Assembly: GCA_016303175.1 (NCBI GenBank)
Contig: JAEDMF010000040.1
Coordinates: forward strand, 1-12,382
Source: Bacteroidales bacterium
Lineage (GTDB): Bacteria > Bacteroidota > Bacteroidia > Bacteroidales > UBA932
Reading direction: 5' to 3'
DNA length: 12,382 nt
The notes beneath the pieces are model-generated. The model ran no database searches. It saw nothing but the letters and a program-made list of their open reading frames with translations, and was not told the origin of the DNA. A program made the position numbers and the translations under genes. Positions 6,175 to 12,382 of the stretch are shown piece by piece. Each line of letters starts with the position of its first letter. The first letter of the stretch is position 1.

Positions 6175-6909
6175 TCACTGACAACGGGCATCCATCTGTA
6201 GTATGCGCGAATAAGGAGCCACATCGTGAGTAAGCCACACATTGCCTCCGATGACGGTGTCGTGGCCTATAGTGATGCGTCCCAGGATGGAAGTATTGGA
6301 ATACACGGTCACATTGTCCTCAAGTATGGGATGACGGGGCTTGTCGATGGGATGGCCCTGTTCATCATAACTGAAATTCTTGGCACCGAGGGTAACTCCC
6401 TGATACAGCATTACGTGGTTGCCGATTATGCTCGTGGCCCCAATTACGACGCCCGTGCCGTGGTCAATTGCAAAATACTCTCCTATGGTGGCGGCGGGGT
6501 GGATGTCTATGCCTGTCTGGTTATGCGCCATCTCAGTGATTATGCGCGGGATACGGGGCACATTCAAACCATACAACACGTGCGCGGTGCGGTAATGCAG
6601 CATTACCTTTATGCCCGGATAGCAAAGTATCACCTCGCCTATGTCGCTGGAGGCGGGGTCATTGTGTAGCAAGGCTTCCACGTCAGTGTGGAGAAGTCTG
6701 CTGATTTCGGGCAGGGCTTCCACGAACTTGCGGGAGACTTCAACAGCCTTGTCATCCTCAATCACGGTCTGCAACTGGCTGCACAGTATATCTTGTATAG
6801 CGGTTGGACCACAGGTCCAGAAAGGAACGTCAGAATAATCCGGAAAAACAACATAGCGAATCAAATCCATCAACTTTTCAAGTTCTCTGGGGCTGGGTGT
6901 CTTTTTCAT
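6175..6909 (-). CDS. cysE: Serine O-acetyltransferase (EpsC/CysE type)
   Basis: This 244-residue enzyme makes O-acetylserine from serine and acetyl-CoA, the first step of cysteine synthesis. An N-terminal helical domain is followed by a left-handed beta-helix of hexapeptide repeats from about 133. The active-site pair matches E. coli CysE, with Asp135 in GIDIHPAATIG and His150 in FAIDHGTGVVIG, 15 residues apart in both. The GVTLGAKNF and PRHPILEDNV segments are typical of the EpsC-like form common in Bacteroidota. The short C-terminus ends DARCQ and lacks the terminal Ile that E. coli CysE inserts into CysK, so a standard CysE-CysK complex is not predicted. No cysK is next to it. ATG 6909 has a -7 box 29 bases upstream. 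Confidence 0.93.
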   Translation of the reverse strand: MKKTPSPRELEKLMDLIRYVVFPDYSDVPFWTCGPTAIQDILCSQLQTVIEDDKAVEVSRKFVEALPEISRLLHTDVEALLHNDPASSDIGEVILCYPGIKVMLHYRTAHVLYGLNVPRIPRIITEMAHNQTGIDIHPAATIGEYFAIDHGTGVVIGATSIIGNHVMLYQGVTLGAKNFSYDEQGHPIDKPRHPILEDNVTVYSNTSILGRITIGHDTVIGGNVWLTHDVAPYSRILQMDARCQ

Positions 6910-6938
6910 CCTTGCAACAATTTTTCTAAAATTCTATG

Positions 6939-6946
6939 CAAAGATA
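6939..6946 (-). promoter_or_regulatory. Bacteroidota-type -7 promoter box for serine acetyltransferase
   Basis: The minus strand reads TATCTTTG, a full TAnnTTTG match, ending 29 bases before ATG 6909. No clear -33 TTTG is seen at the usual distance. It is divergent to the rho box at 6968-6975, leaving 21 bases between the two, so initiation at one could affect the other. Confidence 0.5.
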
Positions 6947-6967
6947 ATATTAACTGAAAAATTTCAT

Positions 6968-6975
6968 TATATTTG
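6968..6975 (+). promoter_or_regulatory. Bacteroidota-type -7 promoter box for rho
   Basis: TATATTTG matches TAnnTTTG. The expected transcription start lies a few bases downstream, around 6981, giving a leader of roughly 75 bases before the rho ATG at 7056. A -33 TTTG is not evident. The inverted repeats at 6981-7008 begin right where the transcript should start. Confidence 0.5.
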
Positions 6976-6980
6976 CAATT

Positions 6981-7008
6981 GTATTTCGGTCGAAATACGT
7001 TCGAACCG
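6981..7008 (+). promoter_or_regulatory. Overlapping inverted repeats in the rho leader
   Basis: Hairpin 1 pairs GTATTTC (6981-6987) with GAAATAC (6992-6998) over a GGTC loop, a perfect 7-base stem. Hairpin 2 pairs CGGTCGAA (6987-6994) with TTCGAACCG (7000-7008), with a 5-base loop and one bulged A. They share 6987-6998 and so cannot both form. The DNA also contains the 8-base palindrome GTTCGAAC (6999-7006). The segment could be an operator overlapping the transcription start or a switch in the leader RNA. The pairing is seen; the role is inference. Confidence 0.45.
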
Positions 7009-7055
7009 CAGTCTTTATCTGCAAACAGGCGGGATTTCCGCAAAACTTACTCTTT

Positions 7056-9305
7056 ATGCATAACATAATCGAATTGAGGGGAATGACCCTTGATGCGCTT
7101 GAAGCACTTGCTGCCGAGCTCAAACTGAAGGGCATCAAAAAGACAAAGGACCCCGATAAGACAAAAGACAATTTCATTTACGCAATTATTGACGCCGAAG
7201 CCATTGCCCAGGCTCAAAATCCTGAACCCAGGCCCAAACGTGAACGAATCAAGAGAAACAATGCGCCGGTAATGAAAACTGTTGCCGAAGCTGAAGGTCA
7301 AGCTATCGCTTCAAAAGCGGGAGCAAAGGCGGAAGTAGCCTCCGGCACGACAGGCGCAACGGGTACAGTAGGCGCAACAGGCACGGCGGAGCCGCAAAAA
7401 CGTCGCGGACGCAAGCCCAAGAATGCCGTCGATTCTGGTACGGCCGGGCAGTCATTCGCAGGAGCAGGACAGAACGCCGGAGCCGGAATGAACGCTGGTG
7501 CTGTGGGCGCAGCTGAAGCAAACGTTGAGACTGTCCAAGGTACGGGAACCGCGCAGCAGAAAGGCCGCCGCGGGCGTAAGCCCAAAAATGCCGCCGCTCA
7601 GGACAATGCGGGTGCAGTGCAGGATAACGTAGCCACCGACAATGCAGTGCAGAACAATACTGAGGCAAAACAGGGCGACGCCGGCACAGAAAATGGTACA
7701 CAGAACAAAACAGAGGCAGCGCAAAGCAATTCCGATGCAGATGCCGCTGCTCACAACGGAAATCGCTCTAAAGGCAGACCCAGAAACAATTCCGCAAACC
7801 GCGACTCAATAGCAGCCACGGATGTAAAAGAAGCTGACGACAGCCAGAGCAGGGATGCCCGCAACGGCAGCGCCGAAGCAGGAAATACCCACGGCAAAAA
7901 GGAGATGCAGGACGCCAACGACAACGCCGGTACAAATAATGCCCGTGGCAAACAGGAGAAGCAGAACGCTGGGACAGATGCCCGTGGCAAACACGAGATG
8001 CAGGGCACCAACGGCAGCGCCGAGGCAGGCAATGCTCACGGCAAGAAGGAAGTTCAGGGCACCAACGGCAGCGCCGCGACAGGAAATGCCCAAAACGGAC
8101 GCAATGGGCAGAACAGCCCCGAGCGTCAGGGCGAAAACGGCAAGAATGCCCAAAACAAACGCCAGCACATCGAATACGAGGGCACAGTAGAGGCCACAGG
8201 AGTGCTGGAAATCATGCCCGACGGCTACGGTTTCCTGCGCAGTTCGGACTACAATTACCTCAACTCTCCCGATGACATCTATGTTTCTCAGCAGCAGATT
8301 AAGACCAATGCTCTGAAAACCGGCGATACCGTAACGGGTGAAATCCGACCTCCCAGGGAAGGCGACAAATATTTCCCTCTCATCAAGATAAAATACATCA
8401 ACGGACGCACTCCCGAATTTGTCAGGGACAGGGTTCCCTTCGACTTCCTCACTCCCCTCTTCCCCGAGGAGAAATTCAACCTCACGGGCAATGGGCACAA
8501 CGACCTTAGTTGCAGGGTTGTGGATATGTTCACGCCCATAGGAAAAGGTCAGAGGGGTCTTATCGTGGCCCAGCCGAAAACGGGTAAAACAATGCTGCTC
8601 AAGTCTATAGCCAATGCAATAGCCGACAACCATCCCGAGGTTTATATGATAGTGCTGCTGATTGACGAACGCCCCGAAGAGGTTACCGACATGAGCCGCA
8701 GCGTAAAGGCCGAAGTTGTGGCATCCACCTTCGATGAGCCTGCAGAAAGGCACGTCAAAGTGGCCAACATGGTGCTTGAAAAAGCAAAGCGTATGGTAGA
8801 GTGCGGTCACGACGTGGTTATCCTGCTTGACTCCATCACCCGCCTTGCAAGGGCTTACAACACCGTTCAGCCTGCATCAGGCAAGGTTCTTTCCGGCGGT
8901 GTGGATGCCAATGCTCTGCACAAGCCCAAACGCTTCTTCGGAGCAGCGCGCAACATTGAGAACGGAGGTTCGCTCACTATACTGGCCACTGCCCTCACCG
9001 AGACCGGCTCCAAAATGGATGACGTCATATTCGAGGAATTCAAGGGCACGGGCAATATGGAACTCCAACTGGACAGAAAACTTGCAAACAAGCGTATTTT
9101 CCCGGCAGTGGACGTCACCCTGAGCAGCACCCGTCGCGACGACCTGCTCTACCCGAGCGATATCTTGGGCAGAATGTGGGTACTGCGCACCTATCTGGCA
9201 GATATGACCAGCACCGAAGCAATGGAATTCCTCAAGACACGCCTCGAAAAAACAAGAGACAACGCCGAATTCCTTGTGTCCATGAATGGAGATGCTCTCA
9301 AGTAA
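7056..9305 (+). CDS. rho: Transcription termination factor Rho with a ~320-residue disordered insertion
   Basis: Rho is a hexameric RNA helicase that ends transcription. At 749 residues this one is much longer than E. coli Rho (419). Order: Rho_N helical domain (about 5-45), a low-complexity insertion (about 50-370), the RNA-binding cold-shock-like domain (about 373-450) and the ATPase core. The core is intact: Walker A QPKTGKT (506-512), catalytic-glutamate segment DERPEEVTDM (537-546), Walker B VVILLD (587-592), R-loop GGVDANALHKPKRFFGAARN, and Arg693 in SSTRRDD aligned with the arginine finger. The insertion is rich in Ala, Gly, Asn, Gln and Lys. It carries AT-hook-like basic patches KRRGRKPKNA (115-124), GRRGRKPKNA (170-179) and RSKGRPRNN (237-245), then 18-residue repeats (about 271-345). 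Long insertions are usual in Bacteroidota Rho. In Bacteroides thetaiotaomicron the disordered region supports condensate formation. Confidence 0.96.
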   Translation: MHNIIELRGMTLDALEALAAELKLKGIKKTKDPDKTKDNFIYAIIDAEAIAQAQNPEPRPKRERIKRNNAPVMKTVAEAEGQAIASKAGAKAEVASGTTGATGTVGATGTAEPQKRRGRKPKNAVDSGTAGQSFAGAGQNAGAGMNAGAVGAAEANVETVQGTGTAQQKGRRGRKPKNAAAQDNAGAVQDNVATDNAVQNNTEAKQGDAGTENGTQNKTEAAQSNSDADAAAHNGNRSKGRPRNNSANRDSIAATDVKEADDSQSRDARNGSAEAGNTHGKKEMQDANDNAGTNNARGKQEKQNAGTDARGKHEMQGTNGSAEAGNAHGKKEVQGTNGSAATGNAQNGRNGQNSPERQGENGKNAQNKRQHIEYEGTVEATGVLEIMPDGYGFLRSSDYNYLNSPDDIYVSQQQIKTNALKTGDTVTGEIRPPREGDKYFPLIKIKYINGRTPEFVRDRVPFDFLTPLFPEEKFNLTGNGHNDLSCRVVDMFTPIGKGQRGLIVAQPKTGKTMLLKSIANAIADNHPEVYMIVLLIDERPEEVTDMSRSVKAEVVASTFDEPAERHVKVANMVLEKAKRMVECGHDVVILLDSITRLARAYNTVQPASGKVLSGGVDANALHKPKRFFGAARNIENGGSLTILATALTETGSKMDDVIFEEFKGTGNMELQLDRKLANKRIFPAVDVTLSSTRRDDLLYPSDILGRMWVLRTYLADMTSTEAMEFLKTRLEKTRDNAEFLVSMNGDALK
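7866..8110 (+). repeat. In-frame repeats inside the Rho disordered region
   Basis: The clearest pair has a 54-base (18-residue) period, with identical sequence from 8001 and from 8055 encoding QGTNGSA. The units read about as QGTNGSAEAGNAHGKKEV and QGTNGSAATGNAQNGRNG. A related unit, NGSAEAGNTHGKKEMQ, lies upstream from 7866, and shorter ARGKQEKQ / ARGKHEMQ variants lie between. The period is a multiple of three, so copy-number change keeps the frame. Such repeats can expand or contract by slippage or recombination. Confidence 0.7.
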
Positions 9306-9371
9306 GATAAACACGCTCCGCGATTGGACAAGGCCGGAATGGTGATATTCCAAAAGCACGACACCAAGACA

Positions 9372-9965
9372 ATGAACATTGCAGTATATACGGGCAGTTT
9401 CAACCCTATGCATATAGGGCACCTGTCCGTATTACGTTATTTATTGGACGAAGGCGGTTACGATATGGTTTACCTTATAGTATCTCCGCAGAATCCATTC
9501 AAGGACAGCAGTCTGGCCGATTCGGGAGAAAAGCGCTATGAAGCGGCTTGCCGGAGCATTGAGGAACACGGCTTCGGCTCAAGGGTGAAAGTGGACGACA
9601 TCGAACTCAAAATGGAGGCTCCGTCATACACCATAAGGACCTTGGACGCCCTGCAGAAACGGGAACCGCAAAACAGTTTCACACTCGCGGTGGGAGGAGA
9701 CAACCTGCACGAACTGCCGTTGTGGAAGGAGGGGAAACGAATACTGACTCAGTACGGGGTCGTTGTCTATCCACGCAGCGGAAGAGATATCGAGCATGAC
9801 TGCGCTGTCCTCAAACAACAGCATCGCGAAGAGGAACTGCGACTCGGCAAAGAGCACAAAGCACTGAAAATCAAACTATTGAAACAAGCCCCGCTGGTTG
9901 ACATATCATCTACCCAACTGCGGGAAATGCTTGAAGGAGGAAAAGACATAAGCAATTTCGTATAA
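9372..9965 (+). CDS. nadD: NadD, nicotinate-nucleotide adenylyltransferase
   Basis: NadD joins nicotinate mononucleotide and ATP to give deamido-NAD, an essential step of NAD synthesis. From ATG 9372 the protein has 197 residues, normal for the family. The nucleotidyltransferase motif GSFNPMHIGH (8-17, His14 and His17) is at the N-terminus. SPQNPFK (39-44), APSYTIRTLDAL and the C-terminal ISSTQLRE (178-185) motif are all present. The frame is open upstream to 9324, but those 16 residues do not resemble the family. Its start lies 66 bases after the rho stop, with no clear promoter or terminator. Only a weak GGAAT/ATTCC stem (9336-9351) is seen there, so readthrough from rho is plausible. asnA begins 2 bases after its stop. 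Confidence 0.94.
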   Translation: MNIAVYTGSFNPMHIGHLSVLRYLLDEGGYDMVYLIVSPQNPFKDSSLADSGEKRYEAACRSIEEHGFGSRVKVDDIELKMEAPSYTIRTLDALQKREPQNSFTLAVGGDNLHELPLWKEGKRILTQYGVVVYPRSGRDIEHDCAVLKQQHREEELRLGKEHKALKIKLLKQAPLVDISSTQLREMLEGGKDISNFV

Positions 9966-9967
9966 CT

Positions 9968-11008
9968 ATGGGAAAACTATATCTGCCGAAATCTTACAGA
10001 AACAGGCTCGGCAATCAGGAGACCACTGAAAAAGCCATCAAGATGGTTAAGGACATGTTCCAGACCAACCTTGCGGCGCAACTGTCGCTACTCAGGGTTA
10101 CAGCGCCTATGGTGGTAATGAAGGGCACCGGCATAAATGATGATTTGAACGGGGTGGAAAGGCCTGTCACCTTCCCCATCAAGGATATGGAAGAAGCCCC
10201 GGCAGAGGTCGTTCATTCGCTCGCAAAGTGGAAAAGGCTGAAACTCACGCAAATGCACGTGAGCCCAGGCAGGGGCATCTACACCGATATGAACGCGCTC
10301 CGTCCTGACGAAAGCCTTGACAACATACACAGCATCTATGTGGACCAATGGGACTGGGAAAAAGTAATTCTTCCTGAAGAACGCACGCTGGACACTCTCA
10401 AAATCACCGTACGACGCATATACGAAGCCATCAAGGTTACAGAGAACCTCATATTTGTGGAATTCCCCCAAATCAGACCGATTCTGCCCGAAGAAATCAC
10501 CTTCATCCACAGCGAAGAGTTGCTCAGGATGTACCCAAATATGAGCCCCAAGGAAAGGGAAAACAAAATAGCAAAACGATACAAGGCCGTATTTATTATA
10601 GGAATAGGCTCTCCCCTGTCCAATGGCAAGGCACACGACTCGCGAGCTGCCGACTACGATGATTGGAGCACCGTCAATGCGGACGGCTACAAAGGCCTGA
10701 ACGGAGATCTGCTGCTGTGGAATCCCATACTCCAAAGCGCTTTCGAAATCAGTTCGATGGGTGTGAGAGTGGACCAGGCGGCCCTGGAATACCAACTTGA
10801 AGTCTGTGGCCAGCAATACAAGAAAGAGCTCGATTTTCACAAGGCATTGCTTTCAGGCCAGTTGGTGCAGACCATAGGCGGAGGCATAGGCCAGAGCCGT
10901 CTCTGTATGTTCCTGCTACGCAAGGCCCACATCGGTGAGGTACAGAGCAGTATCTGGCCGGAAGATATGAGGCAGGAGTGTGCCGCTAACGGAATAGATT
11001 TATTCTAG
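9968..11008 (+). CDS. asnA: AsnA, aspartate--ammonia ligase
   Basis: AsnA makes asparagine from aspartate, ammonia and ATP. It is ammonia-dependent and unrelated to glutamine-dependent AsnB. The 346-residue protein aligns along its length with E. coli AsnA (330). Shared class II aminoacyl-tRNA-synthetase-like segments are VVHSLAKWKR, LRPDESLDNIHSIYVDQWDWE, HDSRAADYDDWST, GLNGDLLLWNP, FEISSMGVRVD and the ATP-site motif QTIGGGIGQSRL. The start at ATG 9968, two bases after the nadD stop, suggests joint translation with nadD. A GGAGG at 9936-9940 is too far upstream to act as its Shine-Dalgarno sequence. The protein is complete and unremarkable. Confidence 0.96.
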   Translation: MGKLYLPKSYRNRLGNQETTEKAIKMVKDMFQTNLAAQLSLLRVTAPMVVMKGTGINDDLNGVERPVTFPIKDMEEAPAEVVHSLAKWKRLKLTQMHVSPGRGIYTDMNALRPDESLDNIHSIYVDQWDWEKVILPEERTLDTLKITVRRIYEAIKVTENLIFVEFPQIRPILPEEITFIHSEELLRMYPNMSPKERENKIAKRYKAVFIIGIGSPLSNGKAHDSRAADYDDWSTVNADGYKGLNGDLLLWNPILQSAFEISSMGVRVDQAALEYQLEVCGQQYKKELDFHKALLSGQLVQTIGGGIGQSRLCMFLLRKAHIGEVQSSIWPEDMRQECAANGIDLF

Positions 11009-11038
11009 AAATCCGCAATTTCATAACACATTGACAAT

Positions 11039-12259
11039 ATGAGGGATATAGAGATTATCCAAATCAACATCTCCGGAGAGGACAGGCCTGGATTGACTAC
11101 ACAGTTCACGCAGATTCTGTCCAAGTACGAGACCACCATTCTTGATATAGGGCAGGCAAACATTCACAACAGTCTGGCCTTCGGACTTCTGATAGAGACG
11201 ACGACGGAGAAATCAGGCTTCATAATGAAGGATCTGATGTTCAAATGCTCCGAACTTGGATTGCAGATAAGATTTACTCCTATCTCTATTGAGGACTATA
11301 ATGCGTGGGTGCTCCGCCAGGGCAAAAACCGCTACATAGTGACTGTGCTCGGAAGAGAAATCACAGCCGAGGAAATATCCGCAGTTGCCTCTATCATAAA
11401 GGAATACAACCTCAATATTGATGCAATCAAACGCCTCAGCGGAAGGGTTCCCCTCGAAAGCAAGGAGCAATACACCAAATCCTCAATCGAGTTTTCGGTG
11501 CGTGGTTCGATGAACGCAGAACAGAGAGCGGCCTTCCAGCACGATTTGATGAACATTTCCGGCACTCAGATGGACATTTCTTTCCAGACGGACAATATCT
11601 ACAGGCGCAGCCGCAGACTTATCTGCTTCGATATGGACTCAACTCTCATAGGCACCGAAGTAATTGACGAGCTGGCAAAAAGGGCAGGCGTGGGAGACCA
11701 GGTGGCGGCCATTACGGAGAGCGCAATGCGCGGCGAAATTGACTTCCGCGAGAGTTTCACACGCAGAGTTGCAATGCTCAAGGGCTTGGACGAGAATGTG
11801 ATGCAGGATATCGCGGAACACCTCCCCTACAACGAAGGTCTGGAAAGAATGATGAGCGTACTCAAACAAGTAGGTTACAAAACGGCCATACTCAGCGGCG
11901 GTTTCACTTATTTCGGAAAGTATCTCCAGCGCAAATTCGGCTTCGATTTCGTATATGCCAATGAGTTGGAAATAGAGGACGGCAAACTGACGGGACGCTA
12001 CAAGGGAGAAATCGTGGACGGCAAACGCAAGGCCGAACTTCTGCGTTTCCTGTGCAGTATGGAGAATATTCAGCTGGAGCAGGCAGTGGCTGTAGGAGAC
12101 GGTGCCAATGACCTTCCTATGTTGAACCTGGCTGGTTTGGGCATTGCATATCACGCAAAGCCGAAGGTCAAGGAGAATGCCCGCCAAAGCATTAGCACCA
12201 TAGGCCTCGAAGGCATTCTGTACTTCCTTGGACTGAAGGAATCCACCATTGTCAAGTAA
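11039..12259 (+). CDS. serB: SerB, phosphoserine phosphatase with N-terminal ACT-type domains
   Basis: SerB removes phosphate from phosphoserine in the last step of serine synthesis. The 406-residue protein starts with two ACT-like regions (about 5-80 and 97-182; IQINISGEDRPGLTTQFTQI is a typical ACT opening), a layout seen in several bacterial SerB proteins and likely to sense an amino acid such as serine. The HAD phosphatase domain follows. Motif I is CFDMDSTLI with nucleophile Asp198 and acid/base Asp200. Motif II is LSGG with Ser286. The motif III Lys is probably Lys331 in GKRKAELL. VGDGANDLPML has Asp354 and Asp358. It lies 30 bases after asnA with no recognisable promoter, so it may extend the rho-nadD-asnA transcript. 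Its product feeds the serine acetyltransferase elsewhere in the window. Confidence 0.95.
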   Translation: MRDIEIIQINISGEDRPGLTTQFTQILSKYETTILDIGQANIHNSLAFGLLIETTTEKSGFIMKDLMFKCSELGLQIRFTPISIEDYNAWVLRQGKNRYIVTVLGREITAEEISAVASIIKEYNLNIDAIKRLSGRVPLESKEQYTKSSIEFSVRGSMNAEQRAAFQHDLMNISGTQMDISFQTDNIYRRSRRLICFDMDSTLIGTEVIDELAKRAGVGDQVAAITESAMRGEIDFRESFTRRVAMLKGLDENVMQDIAEHLPYNEGLERMMSVLKQVGYKTAILSGGFTYFGKYLQRKFGFDFVYANELEIEDGKLTGRYKGEIVDGKRKAELLRFLCSMENIQLEQAVAVGDGANDLPMLNLAGLGIAYHAKPKVKENARQSISTIGLEGILYFLGLKESTIVK

Positions 12260-12285
12260 TTTAGGCAAGAAAAACTGTGAATATT

Positions 12286-12382
12286 ATGATACTCAGAATC
12301 TTAAGCGGACTTATGATGCTGGCTGCGATGGATTTCGCAACAGGAGCAGGCAGCAGTGTGACAACTGTGTCTAAAGTCGGTC
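12286..12382 (+). CDS. Start of an unrecognised gene with a signal-peptide-like N-terminus (cut by window end)
   Basis: An open frame begins at ATG 12286, 26 bases after the serB stop, and runs off the window after about 32 codons. The product starts MILRILSGLMMLAAMDFATG, with one basic residue, a hydrophobic stretch and small residues, which looks like a secretion signal or membrane anchor. A GTG at 12277 is in frame as an alternative start. I do not recognise the family. The strand and short spacing suggest it follows serB in the same transcript. Confidence 0.4.
   Translation, partial: MILRILSGLMMLAAMDFATGAGSSVTTVSKVG

Noticed and set aside
5637..6233. 198-codon plus-strand ORF overlapping the DUF456 gene
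   Set aside because: It is an out-of-frame reading of a clear membrane protein gene, and its His/Arg/Ser-rich product is typical of a shadow frame.
7806..8810. 334-codon minus-strand ORF opposite rho
   Set aside because: It is antisense to the Rho repeats and ATPase core. The product is a mirror of low-complexity codons with no start signal or family match.
9336..9351. GGAAT/ATTCC stem between rho and nadD as a terminator
   Set aside because: The stem is only 5 bases with no T-run, and it is compatible with chance.
9324..9371. Extended NadD N-terminus from ATG 9324
   Set aside because: The extra 16 residues do not match the family, whose N-terminus is the MNIAVYTGSFNP strand at 9372.
10088..10840. 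250-codon minus-strand ORF opposite asnA
   Set aside because: asnA is complete and conserved across the region, and the antisense product resembles no family.

Overview
The window reads as ordinary chromosome from a member of the Bacteroidales (Bacteroidota). The signs are a histidine operon in the order hisB-hisH-hisA-hisF-hisIE, a Rho factor with a very long disordered insertion, a LemA/TPM-protein pair, an EpsC-type serine acetyltransferase, start codons mostly without Shine-Dalgarno sequences, and several TAnnTTTG boxes, which are the Bacteroidota -7 promoter element. Base composition is near half G+C by eye. I cannot name a genus.

Layout. Bases 1-3060 (+) hold the end of hisB, then hisH, hisA, hisF and hisIE. 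From hisH onward the genes overlap by 4, 19 and 4 bases. A short tandem-repeat patch (about 3078-3192) separates hisIE from a convergent minus-strand cluster. In transcription order that cluster is lemA (5540-4950), a signal-peptide TPM-domain protein (4936-4130) and a stand-alone NAD(P)H-hydrate dehydratase (4047-3190). A second tandem repeat triplicates the translation start of the dehydratase. Divergent from lemA is a DUF456 membrane protein (5674-6162, +), which converges on serine acetyltransferase (6909-6175, -). Divergent from that gene is rho (7056-9305, +), followed on the same strand by nadD, asnA, serB and the first ~32 codons of an unrecognised gene with a signal-peptide-like start, cut by the window end.

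How the genes work together. The his genes carry out the middle and second steps of histidine synthesis: phosphoribosyl-ATP hydrolysis, ring opening, isomerisation, imidazole formation and IGP dehydration. SerB makes serine and the acetyltransferase commits it to cysteine, while AsnA makes asparagine from aspartate and ammonia. NadD makes deamido-NAD and the hydrate dehydratase repairs damaged NAD(P)H. LemA and the TPM protein are envelope proteins of unclear function. Rho terminates transcription.

No stretch over 300 bases lacks a gene. The longest gaps are 5541-5673 and 6910-7055, both divergent promoter regions, and 3061-3189, which holds the repeats. I see no tRNA, rRNA, CRISPR array, insertion sequence, phage or defence genes, and no wholly new system. 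The points most worth a second look are the Rho insertion, two competing hairpins in the rho leader, and the two repeat patches around the hydrate dehydratase gene.
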